From assembly GCA_947630125.1 (NCBI GenBank), contig CANRGO010000001.1:26246-90245 (forward strand): a stretch of 64,000 nt of DNA, written 5' to 3'. Shown here in pieces: positions 1 through 9,666 of this stretch. How positions within the stretch are numbered: position 1 is the first letter of the stretch; each line of letters opens with the position of its first letter. Made by a program: the position numbers and the translations under genes. The DNA is from an uncultured Lachnospiraceae bacterium. Its GTDB lineage: Bacteria > Bacillota > Clostridia > Lachnospirales > Lachnospiraceae. Under the pieces are notes generated by a model that worked only from the letters and a program-made list of their open reading frames with translations, was not told the DNA's origin and searched no databases.

Positions 1-2
1 CA

Positions 3-1265
3 GTTGGTGTATTGATGCTGATTGTTACGATTTTAATGATGATTGCCTTACCAAAATTTAAGAAAATGCAGAGTTTGATTGATCGCCTGAATTTAGTATC
101 CAGAGAGATATTAACAGGTATTTTCGTGGTACGTGCTTTTGGACGTGAAAAGCATGAAGAGAAACGCTTTGAAATAGCCAATAAAGATCTGATGGATACA
201 CAACTTTTTACCAATCGTGTTATGACCTTTATGATGCCCATTATGATGCTGATTATGAATGGTGTTACGGTTCTGATTATCTGGTTTGGAGCAAAAGGAA
301 TTGAACTTGGAAATCTTCAGGTTGGTGATATGATGGCATTTATTACCTATACCATGCAGATTGTTATGAGCTTCTTGATTTTAACCATGATTTCTATCTT
401 TTTACCAAGAGCAAGTGTGGCGGCTGGACGTATCAATGAAATTCTGGAAATGAAAGATAGCGTGTGTGATCCGATTCAGACAAAAGATCAGGAACTTAAG
501 AATGTACAGGGAGTAATTTCTTTTGAGAATGTAAGCTTTGCATATCCAAATGCAAAAGAAGATGCCCTTGTGAATTTAAACTTTACAGCAAATCCTGGAG
601 AAACCACCGCAATCATTGGAAGTACAGGTTCTGGTAAATCCACATTGATTCAGCTGATTCCAAGACTTTATGATGTTCGCCAAGGAAGAATTACCTTAGA
701 TGGTGTTGATATTCGTGATTTGAGTCAGAAAAAGTTACATGAAGTGATAGGCTTTGTTCCACAAAAAGGTGTTCTATTCTCAGGAACCATTGCTAGTAAT
801 ATAAAATTTGCAGGTGAAGAAATCGATGAACGTACCATGATGGAGGCAGCCAGAGTAGCGCAGGCAGAAACTTTTATACTAGAAAAAGAACAACAGTATG
901 AGAGTGAAATCTCACAAGGCGGAACCAATGTATCTGGAGGACAGAAGCAGCGTTTATCCATTGCAAGGGCAATCGCTAAGAATCCTCCAATTTACTTGTT
1001 TGATGATAGCTTTTCCGCCCTGGATTATAAAACCGATGTTACGTTACGACGGGCCTTAAAGGAAAAAACAGCCATGGCAACAGTTGTTATTGTGGCGCAG
1101 CGTATTAGTACAGTTCTTCATGCAGATAAAATTATTGTGCTGGAAGAAGGTAAAATTGTAGGTATGGGAAATCATGAAACCTTGTTACAGACATGTGAAC
1201 AATACATGGAAATCGCAAAGTCTCAGTTATCAGAAGCAGAATTGAAAGGAGGTCTTTCTTCATGA
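3..1265 (+). CDS. ABC transporter ATP-binding/permease protein (5' truncated by window edge), exporter half 1
   Basis: TM region followed by NBD with Walker A GSTGSGKST, signature VSGGQKQR, Walker B IYLFDDSFSALD; frame is open to the window start. Confidence 0.93.
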   Translation, partial: VGVLMLIVTILMMIALPKFKKMQSLIDRLNLVSREILTGIFVVRAFGREKHEEKRFEIANKDLMDTQLFTNRVMTFMMPIMMLIMNGVTVLIIWFGAKGIELGNLQVGDMMAFITYTMQIVMSFLILTMISIFLPRASVAAGRINEILEMKDSVCDPIQTKDQELKNVQGVISFENVSFAYPNAKEDALVNLNFTANPGETTAIIGSTGSGKSTLIQLIPRLYDVRQGRITLDGVDIRDLSQKKLHEVIGFVPQKGVLFSGTIASNIKFAGEEIDERTMMEAARVAQAETFILEKEQQYESEISQGGTNVSGGQKQRLSIARAIAKNPPIYLFDDSFSALDYKTDVTLRRALKEKTAMATVVIVAQRISTVLHADKIIVLEEGKIVGMGNHETLLQTCEQYMEIAKSQLSEAELKGGLSS

Positions 1266-3133
1266 GTGATGATAGAATAAAAACACCTCAGCGAAAAGGA
1301 CCAGGGTTTGGTCCCCGAGGCGGACATGGTATGATGCCAGGAGAAAAACCCAAGAACTTTAAGCAAACCATAGGAAAATTAATTAAATACATAGGTAATT
1401 ATAAAATCGGGATTCTGATTGTAATGATCTTTGCCGTTGGAAGTACTGCGTTTAGTATCGCAGGTCCTAAAATAATCAGTAAGGCTGTAACAGAAATTTT
1501 CAACGGTCTTATCAAACAAATACAGCAAACTGGTGGAATTGATTTTGAAAAAATTGGATTCATCTTATTAACAGCACTTTTATTATATGTTGCAAGTTCC
1601 TTGTTATCCTTTGTACAAGGTTGGATCATGACCAATATTTCACAGAAAATCTCTTTTCGAATGAGAAAAGAATTATCCGAAAAAATAAACCGCATGCCTA
1701 TGGAATATTTTGAAACCAAGCCAGTAGGTGAGGTCTTATCCAGAATCACCAATGATGTGGATACTTTAGGACAGGGAATGAACCAAAGTATAACCCAGCT
1801 GATTACCTCAACGGCTACGGTTATCGGAATTTTGATTATGATGTTGAGCATCAGTCCACTTATGACTCTGATTGCACTGGTTATTTTACCAGTCAGTGCA
1901 GTGCTTATTGGGGTGGTTATGAAAAAATCTCAAAAATATTTTAAAGAACAACAAAGTTCTCTTGGGAAAATCAATGGCCAGGTAGAAGAAGTGTATAGTG
2001 GTCACAACATCGTAAAGGTATTTAATAGGGAAGAAGAAGTAAAACGCGAATTTGATGAAACCAATCAGAGCTTGTATCAGTCTGCATGGAAGTCTCAGTT
2101 TTTATCTGGTATGATGATGCCAATTATGAATTTTGTAGGCAATCTTGGTTATGTGGCAGTGGCTGTCAGTGGTAGTATTCTGGCAGTAAATGGAACCATA
2201 CAAATTGGTGATATTCAGGCATTTATTCAGTACGTAAGAAACTTTACCCAGCCAATTACACAAGTGGCCCAGGTAAGCAACATGTTACAGTCTATGACGG
2301 CGGCAGCAGAGCGTGTGTTTGAATTTTTAGAGGAAAAAGAAGAAGTTCTGACAGAAAATATCGTAAAACTGGAAACAAATCAGGAAATGATGCGAAATAC
2401 AACTGTAACCTTTGAAAATGTACATTTTGGTTACAAAGAAGATCAGATTATCATCAATGATTTTAACTGTCAGGTAAAACCTGGACAGACCGTGGCTCTT
2501 GTTGGACCAACAGGAGCTGGGAAAACTACGATGGTGAAGCTTTTGATGAGATTTTACGATGTAAATAGCGGTTCTATTCAATTAAATGGTACCGATATAC
2601 GTAATCTGGATCGACAGGAACTGCGTAATTATTTTGGAATGGTTTTACAGGATACCTGGCTATTTAAAGGAAGCATTATGGATAATATTCGTTATGGCCG
2701 CTTGGATGCTAGTGATGAAGAAGTTATTCAGGCTGCAAAAGCAGCATATGCCCATCATTTTATTCAAACCTTACCAGATGGATATCAGATGGAACTAAAT
2801 GAAGAGGCAAGCAATGTTTCCGCAGGACAAAAACAATTATTGACCATAGCAAGAGCCATCCTTGCAGACAATCCAATTATGATTTTGGATGAAGCCACCA
2901 GCTCAGTGGATACCCGTACAGAAGTACGTATTCAGAAAGCCATGAATAACCTGATGAAGGGACGAACCAGCTTTGTAATTGCCCATCGTTTGTCAACCAT
3001 CAAAGATGCCGATATTATTCTGGTTATGAAAGATGGAGATATAGTAGAGCAGGGAAATCATGAAGATTTATTAAAACAAAATGGATTTTATGCTTCATTA
3101 TATAATTCACAGTTTGAAGAGATTTCAGCATAA
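1262..3133 (+). CDS. ABC transporter ATP-binding/permease protein, exporter half 2
   Basis: Overlaps previous ORF by 4 nt; Walker A GPTGAGKTT, signature NVSAGQKQ, Walker B IMILDEATSSVD. Confidence 0.95.
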   Translation: MSDDRIKTPQRKGPGFGPRGGHGMMPGEKPKNFKQTIGKLIKYIGNYKIGILIVMIFAVGSTAFSIAGPKIISKAVTEIFNGLIKQIQQTGGIDFEKIGFILLTALLLYVASSLLSFVQGWIMTNISQKISFRMRKELSEKINRMPMEYFETKPVGEVLSRITNDVDTLGQGMNQSITQLITSTATVIGILIMMLSISPLMTLIALVILPVSAVLIGVVMKKSQKYFKEQQSSLGKINGQVEEVYSGHNIVKVFNREEEVKREFDETNQSLYQSAWKSQFLSGMMMPIMNFVGNLGYVAVAVSGSILAVNGTIQIGDIQAFIQYVRNFTQPITQVAQVSNMLQSMTAAAERVFEFLEEKEEVLTENIVKLETNQEMMRNTTVTFENVHFGYKEDQIIINDFNCQVKPGQTVALVGPTGAGKTTMVKLLMRFYDVNSGSIQLNGTDIRNLDRQELRNYFGMVLQDTWLFKGSIMDNIRYGRLDASDEEVIQAAKAAYAHHFIQTLPDGYQMELNEEASNVSAGQKQLLTIARAILADNPIMILDEATSSVDTRTEVRIQKAMNNLMKGRTSFVIAHRLSTIKDADIILVMKDGDIVEQGNHEDLLKQNGFYASLYNSQFEEISA

Positions 3134-3249
3134 AGGAAAAAAGATAAGATAGAATCTTTCTTACATAGGAGATACCTTGGGAAAAGCATTGCAACCAAAG
3201 TATCTCCTGTGTTAAAATGCAAACATATTGAAAATTTGAGGTGACAAGG

Positions 3250-4542
3250 ATGGATATAAAAGAACAGGCACGCCAAATAAAAATTGATAGTTCCAGTATG
3301 GCTAATACATCTTTTTCTACAAGAAATCTTGCATTACAAAATATTGCACTGGCTCTTGAAGAACATAAGGATGCGATAATAAAAGCCAACTTAATGGATA
3401 TAGAGAATGCAAAAGAGAATCAGGTACCAGAACCTGTTTTAAAAAGATTGAAATTTGATGAAGGAAAACTTGCAGATGTGATTGCAGGAATAAAGGACTT
3501 GATTGGACTATCAGATCCCTTGTTCCAAAGACAGTTAGATCGAAGTCTGGATGAAGGTTTAAAGCTTTACAGAGAAACCTGTCCCATTGGAGTGATTGGT
3601 GTTATTTTTGAAGCAAGACCGGATGCATTGGTTCAAATATCGGCACTTTGTATCAAAAGTGGTAACTGCGCCATATTAAAAGGTGGAAGTGAAGCCTTAA
3701 GAAGTAATAAGGTTTTATTTGACATCATTTTTCAAGCGGCTGTAAGTTCTGGTTTGCCAGAGGGATGTTTACTTCAAATAGAAGCAAGAGAAGATATTCA
3801 CCAGCTTCTTTCCTGCTATGAATCCGTGGATTTACTGATTCCAAGAGGTTCCAATGAATTCGTTCAATATATAATGAATCATACCCGCATTCCAGTAATG
3901 GGGCATGCAGAGGGAATCTGTCATATTTATGTGGATGCTTCCTATGATTTGCAAAAAGCACTTCCTATTATTGTGGATGCAAAAACCCAGTATGTGGCTG
4001 CCTGCAATACCGTGGAAACCCTTTTAATCCATGAAAAAATAGCAGAAGACTTTCTTCCAAAATTAAAAGAGATTTTAAGTAAGCATCATGTTACAATCAA
4101 AGGCTCTAAGCGGGTACAAGAGATCATTGACTGTGAAATAGCCTCAGAAGAGGACTTTAAAACAGAATACTCAGATTATATTGTGACGGTGCATCTTGTA
4201 GATTCCCTGGAAGAAGCAATTTTACATATTAATCGTTATGGTTCACATCATACGGATTGTATTATTTCTGAAGACACAGAACATATGGAACAGTTTATGC
4301 AATATGTGGATTCTGCAGGAGTGTATAGTAATTGTTCTACACGTTTTGCAGATGGTTTTCGTTATGGTTTTGGAGCAGAAGTTGGAATCAGTACTGGAAA
4401 ATTACATGCCAGAGGTCCTGTTGGACTAGAAGGCCTTGTAACCTATAAGTATAAACTATTTGGTAATGGACATAAGGTAGATGATTATGCCACGGGAAAA
4501 AAACAATTTCATTTTGTTGATTATCAGATTGAAAAGGAATAG
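3250..4542 (+). CDS. proA: Glutamate-5-semialdehyde dehydrogenase (gamma-glutamyl phosphate reductase)
   Basis: ProA-type motifs (GVIGVIFEARPDALVQI, LKGGSEALRSN, RFADGFRYGFGAEVGIST); ATG at 3250 preferred to upstream start at 3241. Confidence 0.95.
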   Translation: MDIKEQARQIKIDSSSMANTSFSTRNLALQNIALALEEHKDAIIKANLMDIENAKENQVPEPVLKRLKFDEGKLADVIAGIKDLIGLSDPLFQRQLDRSLDEGLKLYRETCPIGVIGVIFEARPDALVQISALCIKSGNCAILKGGSEALRSNKVLFDIIFQAAVSSGLPEGCLLQIEAREDIHQLLSCYESVDLLIPRGSNEFVQYIMNHTRIPVMGHAEGICHIYVDASYDLQKALPIIVDAKTQYVAACNTVETLLIHEKIAEDFLPKLKEILSKHHVTIKGSKRVQEIIDCEIASEEDFKTEYSDYIVTVHLVDSLEEAILHINRYGSHHTDCIISEDTEHMEQFMQYVDSAGVYSNCSTRFADGFRYGFGAEVGISTGKLHARGPVGLEGLVTYKYKLFGNGHKVDDYATGKKQFHFVDYQIEKE

Positions 4543-4550
4543 ATGGTCCT

Positions 4551-6722
4551 ATGGAAGAACAGGAACTAATAGACTATGAATTTGGAACGGTACAAGAAGT
4601 AGAAAAAAGGGATTTTCTCAGAATGTGGATACAGATTCTGTATTTCCCTTTTCTTTTTGTGTATCTGGAATTGTTTTTTCATCTCTATATGAGACTGCAG
4701 GTGGACTACTTGCTCCTGATTCTTCCCTTTGGCGTCTCCGCTGGGTTACTGCTTTCTCCCTGTTTGTTATTATTACGTGGTAATTTACGAGCAGTCGTCC
4801 AGTTTGTTCTAACTTTTTTTCTTGCCTTTATCTATGTGGCTGAACTTCTTTGCAAGGCCATTTTACAGCAGTATTATCAGTTTTTTAGCGTGTTGTCTAC
4901 GGCAGCAGGTAATAAATTAAGTGATTACAAAGATGCAGTTTTCCAAGGAATCCTAGAAAACTATGTTGGAATCATTGGATTATTTCTGCCGGTTTTCTTA
5001 AGTATAGTTTTGATTCGCTGGTTGAAAAAAGAGAATGAGATGCATATTCTGTCAGCGATTTTAAGTATATTTTTTGGAATTATGATGCATATCGGTGTTC
5101 TGGTTCTGATGAATGGCAGCTGGCAGGGGGATTTTACGCCAGCGACTTTATATCGCATGGATACTAATGTGGATGATCAGGTAGAACAGTTAGGTATACT
5201 TACTATGCTGCGACTGGATGTAAAACACACCTTATTCGGTATTAACAAGGAACGAGATACAGATTTTGTTGAAATACCTTCTTATCAGCAACAGGGAAGT
5301 CTTGTGCTGCCAAAAGAAGAAACAAAAGAAGTGGAAGAAGAGGTAGTAGAAGAAACCGTGATAGAGGAAGTAGAAGTACTGGATACTTCTCCCAATCAAT
5401 TGGAAATTGACTTTGATGATCTGCTTGCAAAGGCAGAGAATGAAGATCAAAAGTGGCTGGCATCCTATTTCAAAAGTCAGACTGCCACGTTGAAAAATGA
5501 GTACACCGGAATGTTTGAAGGTTACAATCTGATTTTTATAACAGCAGAAGGCTTTTCCAAACATATCATTGATGAACAACGAACGCCAACCCTATATAAA
5601 ATGAGTACCCAAGGGTTTGTATTTCCTAATTTCTACACAGCCCTTCATTATACAAGTACTTCTGGAGGTGAATTTCAGAATCTGGTAGGTTTATACCCTA
5701 AAAATGGGAATCCAATCAGTTTGAAAGAGACAGGAGTTAGGCAAACGAGTCTTCCATTTACCCTGGCCCATCAGTTAAGTAAGCTTGGATATCGAACCAT
5801 TGGTTATCATAACAATGGAAATATGTATGGAAGAAACCTTTCCCACCCTAATCTGGGATATGAATGGATTCAAGGTGGAGAAGGCTTTGAAATGGAAAAG
5901 AACGCCTATGGAAATAATGTGTGGCCTCAATCCGACCTTTATATGATAGAACAAACCATACAGGATTACATTCAGGAAGAGCATTTTCATGCTTATTATT
6001 TGACGGTGAGTGGACACATGCCTTATAATTTTACCGGAGATAGTATGGCAGTAAAAAATCGAGATGCGGTGGCAGATGCTCCTTATTCCGATGAAACAAA
6101 AGCCTATCTGGCAGCAAATCTTGAGGTGGAAAAAGCCTTGACTTATTTGGTTGAGCAACTTACGGCAGCAGGGAAATTAGAGAATACCCTGATTGTTTTA
6201 AGTCCAGATCATATTCCTTATTTTGATGTGGATATTATCGAAGAGTTATCTGGAAAAGTGTATGGGGGAAGTGCCATTGAGAAGCTAAAAGAGTCCGATT
6301 TGGACTTTGATTTATATAAGAATTCCTTAATCATCTGGTCGGCCAGTATGGAGAAACCCATAGAAGTCGTAAAACCTTGTTCCCAGGTGGATATCCTGCC
6401 AACCTTAAGTAATCTGTTAGGACTTCCCTATGATTCTAGACTGCTTGCAGGAAGTGATATTTTATCTACAGCACCTGGACTGGTGGTATTCACTTCCAGT
6501 AGTTTTTTAACGGATATTGGAATTTACAATCGCTATAAAGAAAGCTTCACACTGAGGGATGGTGTGGTCATGTCGGAAGAAGAGATTTCAAATTATGTAA
6601 CCATTATTAAAAAAATTGTAAAAAATAAATTAGAAGCATCCGTGCTGATTCTGGAACAAGATTATTATGGAAAAATCATACCAGACAGTAAGGAAAATCA
6701 GGAGGAATTAACAAATGAGTAA
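4551..6722 (+). CDS. LtaS-like membrane sulfatase / phosphoglycerol transferase family
   Basis: N-terminal TM segments, Glu-rich linker, sulfatase-type domain ([47 protein letters not shown]). Confidence 0.88.
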   Translation: MEEQELIDYEFGTVQEVEKRDFLRMWIQILYFPFLFVYLELFFHLYMRLQVDYLLLILPFGVSAGLLLSPCLLLLRGNLRAVVQFVLTFFLAFIYVAELLCKAILQQYYQFFSVLSTAAGNKLSDYKDAVFQGILENYVGIIGLFLPVFLSIVLIRWLKKENEMHILSAILSIFFGIMMHIGVLVLMNGSWQGDFTPATLYRMDTNVDDQVEQLGILTMLRLDVKHTLFGINKERDTDFVEIPSYQQQGSLVLPKEETKEVEEEVVEETVIEEVEVLDTSPNQLEIDFDDLLAKAENEDQKWLASYFKSQTATLKNEYTGMFEGYNLIFITAEGFSKHIIDEQRTPTLYKMSTQGFVFPNFYTALHYTSTSGGEFQNLVGLYPKNGNPISLKETGVRQTSLPFTLAHQLSKLGYRTIGYHNNGNMYGRNLSHPNLGYEWIQGGEGFEMEKNAYGNNVWPQSDLYMIEQTIQDYIQEEHFHAYYLTVSGHMPYNFTGDSMAVKNRDAVADAPYSDETKAYLAANLEVEKALTYLVEQLTAAGKLENTLIVLSPDHIPYFDVDIIEELSGKVYGGSAIEKLKESDLDFDLYKNSLIIWSASMEKPIEVVKPCSQVDILPTLSNLLGLPYDSRLLAGSDILSTAPGLVVFTSSSFLTDIGIYNRYKESFTLRDGVVMSEEEISNYVTIIKKIVKNKLEASVLILEQDYYGKIIPDSKENQEELTNE

Positions 6723-7800
6723 AATTATTTTGACCGGAGACAGACCTACAGGAAAACTTCATGTTGGGCATTACGTAGGATCATTAAGAGGCCGTGTGGA
6801 ATTACAGAATTCCGGAAAATTTGACCATATTTATATTATGATAGCAGATGCTCAGGCTTTAACCGATAATGCCGATAACCCAGAAAAGGTACGCCAGAAT
6901 ATTATTGAAGTTGCCCTGGATTATTTATCTGTGGGATTGGATCCTTTAAAATCCTCCATGTTTATTCAATCTCAAATTTCAGAATTATGTGAGTTAGCAT
7001 TTTACTATATGAATCTGGTAACTGTATCAAGGTTACAGAGAAACCCTACAGTAAAAAGTGAAATTCAAATGAGAAATTTTGAAACAAGTATTCCAGTTGG
7101 ATTTTTTACCTATCCCATCAGCCAGGCAGCAGATATAACTGCCTTTAAAGCAACAACAGTGCCAGTTGGAGAAGATCAGGCACCTATGATTGAACAGACC
7201 AAAGAAATCGTTCGTAAATTCAATGGAACCTATGCAGAAGTATTGGTGGAACCAGAAATTTTACTGCCAGATAACAAAGCCTGTCTTCGTTTACCAGGAA
7301 CCGATGGAAAAGCAAAGATGAGCAAATCTTTGAATAACTGTATTTATCTGTCAGATTCAGAAGAAGATGTGAAAAAGAAGATTATGAGTATGTATACGGA
7401 TCCAAATCATCTTCGAGTGGAAGACCCAGGACAAGTTGAAGGCAATTCTGTCTTTATTTATCTGGATGCATTTAGCAAAACAGAGCATTTTGGAGCCTAC
7501 CTTCCTGATTATGCTTCTCTACAGGAATTAAAAGAACACTATATGCGTGGTGGACTTGGAGATGTAAAAGTGAAGAAATTCCTGAATGCCGTTTTACAGG
7601 AAGAACTTGCACCAATCAGAGAACGCAGAAAACATTTTGAAAAAGATATACCAGAAGTATATCAGATTCTGAAAAAAGGAACCGAAGAAGCAAGAGAGAA
7701 GGCAGCAGCCACACTTTCTGAAGTAAAGGAAGCTATGAAAATCAATTATTTTGAAGATCTTACGATGATTCAGGAACAGGCTAAGAGATATTCAGAGTAA
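6715..7800 (+). CDS. trpS: Tryptophan--tRNA ligase
   Basis: Class I aa[28 protein letters not shown]; overlaps upstream ORF by 8 nt. Confidence 0.95.
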   Translation: MSKIILTGDRPTGKLHVGHYVGSLRGRVELQNSGKFDHIYIMIADAQALTDNADNPEKVRQNIIEVALDYLSVGLDPLKSSMFIQSQISELCELAFYYMNLVTVSRLQRNPTVKSEIQMRNFETSIPVGFFTYPISQAADITAFKATTVPVGEDQAPMIEQTKEIVRKFNGTYAEVLVEPEILLPDNKACLRLPGTDGKAKMSKSLNNCIYLSDSEEDVKKKIMSMYTDPNHLRVEDPGQVEGNSVFIYLDAFSKTEHFGAYLPDYASLQELKEHYMRGGLGDVKVKKFLNAVLQEELAPIRERRKHFEKDIPEVYQILKKGTEEAREKAAATLSEVKEAMKINYFEDLTMIQEQAKRYSE

Positions 7801-7816
7801 CAGGAGGAAACAAACT

Positions 7817-8572
7817 ATGAAACTAATTTCCTGGAATGTGAATGGCATACGTGCCTGTGTAACCAAAGGATTTGAAGATTTTTTTAAAGAAGTGGATGCG
7901 GATATATTTTGCATTCAAGAAAGTAAACTTCAGGCAGGACAGATTGAATTGTCTTTTGAAGGTTATTCTCAATATTGGAATTATGCGGTGAAAAAAGGCT
8001 ACTCAGGAACCGCAGTTTTTACAAAACAAGAACCACTTAGCGTTACCTACGGAATGCAAATCGAGGAACATGATCAGGAAGGAAGGGTAATTACTTTAGA
8101 ATTTCCAACCTTTTATCTGGTTACGGTATACACACCCAACTCGAAAGACGGGTTGTTACGACTGGATTATCGCATGGTCTGGGAAGATGAGTTTGCCAAA
8201 TTCCTGAAAAAACTGGAAGAGTCAAAACCTGTGATTGTTTGCGGAGATTTGAATGTGGCTCATAAGGAAATTGATTTGAAAAATCCCAAGACGAATCGGA
8301 AGAACCCAGGCTTTACCGACGAGGAGAGAGCAAAATTTTCTACCTTGATGGAACTGGGGTTTGTGGATACGTTTCGATATTTTTATCCGGAGCTGGAAAA
8401 TGCTTATACCTGGTGGTCTTATCGTGCAAGAGCCAGAGAGAATAATACAGGCTGGAGAATTGACTACTTCTTAACCTCTCAGTCACTGGCGGATAAGTTA
8501 AGGGGAGCAAAAATTCATGCGGATATTTTGGGTTCAGATCATTGCCCTGTGGAGTTGGAAATAGAAATTTAA
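7817..8572 (+). CDS. exoA: Exodeoxyribonuclease III / AP endonuclease
   Basis: MKLISWNVNGIRA, CIQESKL, CGDLNVAHKEIDL, GWRIDYFLTS, SDHCPV motifs. Confidence 0.94.
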   Translation: MKLISWNVNGIRACVTKGFEDFFKEVDADIFCIQESKLQAGQIELSFEGYSQYWNYAVKKGYSGTAVFTKQEPLSVTYGMQIEEHDQEGRVITLEFPTFYLVTVYTPNSKDGLLRLDYRMVWEDEFAKFLKKLEESKPVIVCGDLNVAHKEIDLKNPKTNRKNPGFTDEERAKFSTLMELGFVDTFRYFYPELENAYTWWSYRARARENNTGWRIDYFLTSQSLADKLRGAKIHADILGSDHCPVELEIEI

Positions 8573-8586
8573 TAGTTAAGAATAGT

Positions 8587-8636
8587 AAACGGGTGTTTTT
8601 CTCCATGGTTAGGAAATGGATAAAAAACCCGTTTTT
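8587..8636 (+). terminator. Predicted intrinsic terminator after exoA
   Basis: AAACGGGT...ACCCGTTTTT with inner TCCAT/ATGGA pairing and T-rich 3' flank. Confidence 0.7.
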
Positions 8637-8857
8637 ATATTCAGCTTTGTTATGGTAGATAAAATGTATAAAAGTAAAAAACGGGGCAATTTTAAAAAGA
8701 ATTAATTTTATTGATCAATCAGATATGGTAAACTATCTGAATGTTCAGATGAGTTTCTTTTGAAGTTAAAGATGATTATAACTGTAAATTGCATGCCATA
8801 TAAAACACATAAGGCGCTTAATAATTTTATAATTATTTGAAAGGATTATATGCTAGG

Positions 8858-9649
8858 ATGAGACTGGATAAATATTTAGCCTTGGCTTCTGTTGGAACCA
8901 GAAAAGCGGTACGAGTTATGGTTCGGGAAGGCAAAGTGCAAGTTAACGGAGAACTTGTTTTGGAACCAGCCTCTGAGATTCATCCAGAGCAGGATCAGAT
9001 CGAGGTTCAAAATAGGGTCATAGGACAGACCCAGAAGATTTACTATATGTTTCATAAACCAGCAGGTTGTGTAACCGCCAGGTGGGATCATAAAGATAAG
9101 ACCGTGCTGGACTATTTTGATTCGGTGCAAACCGAAGGCCTGTTTCCTGTAGGAAGACTTGATAAAGATACCGAGGGCTTACTGCTTTTTACCAATGATG
9201 GAGAGTTCAATCATGAACTCATGAAACCAGAACATCACATAGAGAAAACCTATCTCTTTTGGGCTACAGGGGTTCTTGATGAATGTGCCAAGCGCTCCAT
9301 ACAAGAAGGACTTTTGTTAAAGGGTGAAGTTGAACGAACCAAAAAGGCAAAGCTTGAAATTGAAAAAACAGGCTTATTCCAGGAATATAAAGAGGAATTA
9401 TTATCCCTTTTATCGGATATACAATTTCAAAAAACGGAGAAATTACTACGAAGTAATCGACCGGTTCTAAAAGGGCAACTTACGATTACTGAAGGAAGAA
9501 AACACCAGGTGAAGCGAATGCTTCAAGCCTATGGTTGTCATGTGATTTATTTAAAACGAATCTCCATTGGCAGGCTAAAACTGGATGAGACCCTAAAAAA
9601 AGGTAGTTTTCGACCATTAAGCCAGGAAGAAATACAGAGTTTAAAATAA
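8858..9649 (+). CDS. rsuA: RsuA-type 16S rRNA pseudouridine synthase
   Basis: S4-like N-terminus MRLDKYLALASVGTRK, catalytic GRLDKDTEGLLLFTNDG, EGRKHQVKRML; ATG at 8858 preferred over ORF start 8837. Confidence 0.88.
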   Translation: MRLDKYLALASVGTRKAVRVMVREGKVQVNGELVLEPASEIHPEQDQIEVQNRVIGQTQKIYYMFHKPAGCVTARWDHKDKTVLDYFDSVQTEGLFPVGRLDKDTEGLLLFTNDGEFNHELMKPEHHIEKTYLFWATGVLDECAKRSIQEGLLLKGEVERTKKAKLEIEKTGLFQEYKEELLSLLSDIQFQKTEKLLRSNRPVLKGQLTITEGRKHQVKRMLQAYGCHVIYLKRISIGRLKLDETLKKGSFRPLSQEEIQSLK

Positions 9650-9666
9650 AGCGAAGAGGTTGAGAA

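Noticed and set aside
3134-3249. T-box riboswitch before proA, or before trpS at 6715
   Set aside because: No T-box sequence (TGGGTGGTACCGCG-like) seen; the trpS start overlaps the upstream gene, leaving no leader
5320-5390. GAA/GTA-rich repeat in the LtaS-like gene
   Set aside because: Low-complexity Glu/Val linker, no repeat unit preserved at DNA level
4551-6722. Antisense ORFs 5232-5579 and 5242-5463 as toxins
   Set aside because: Phe- and Leu-rich translations arise from antisense of the Glu-rich linker; no RBS or partner gene
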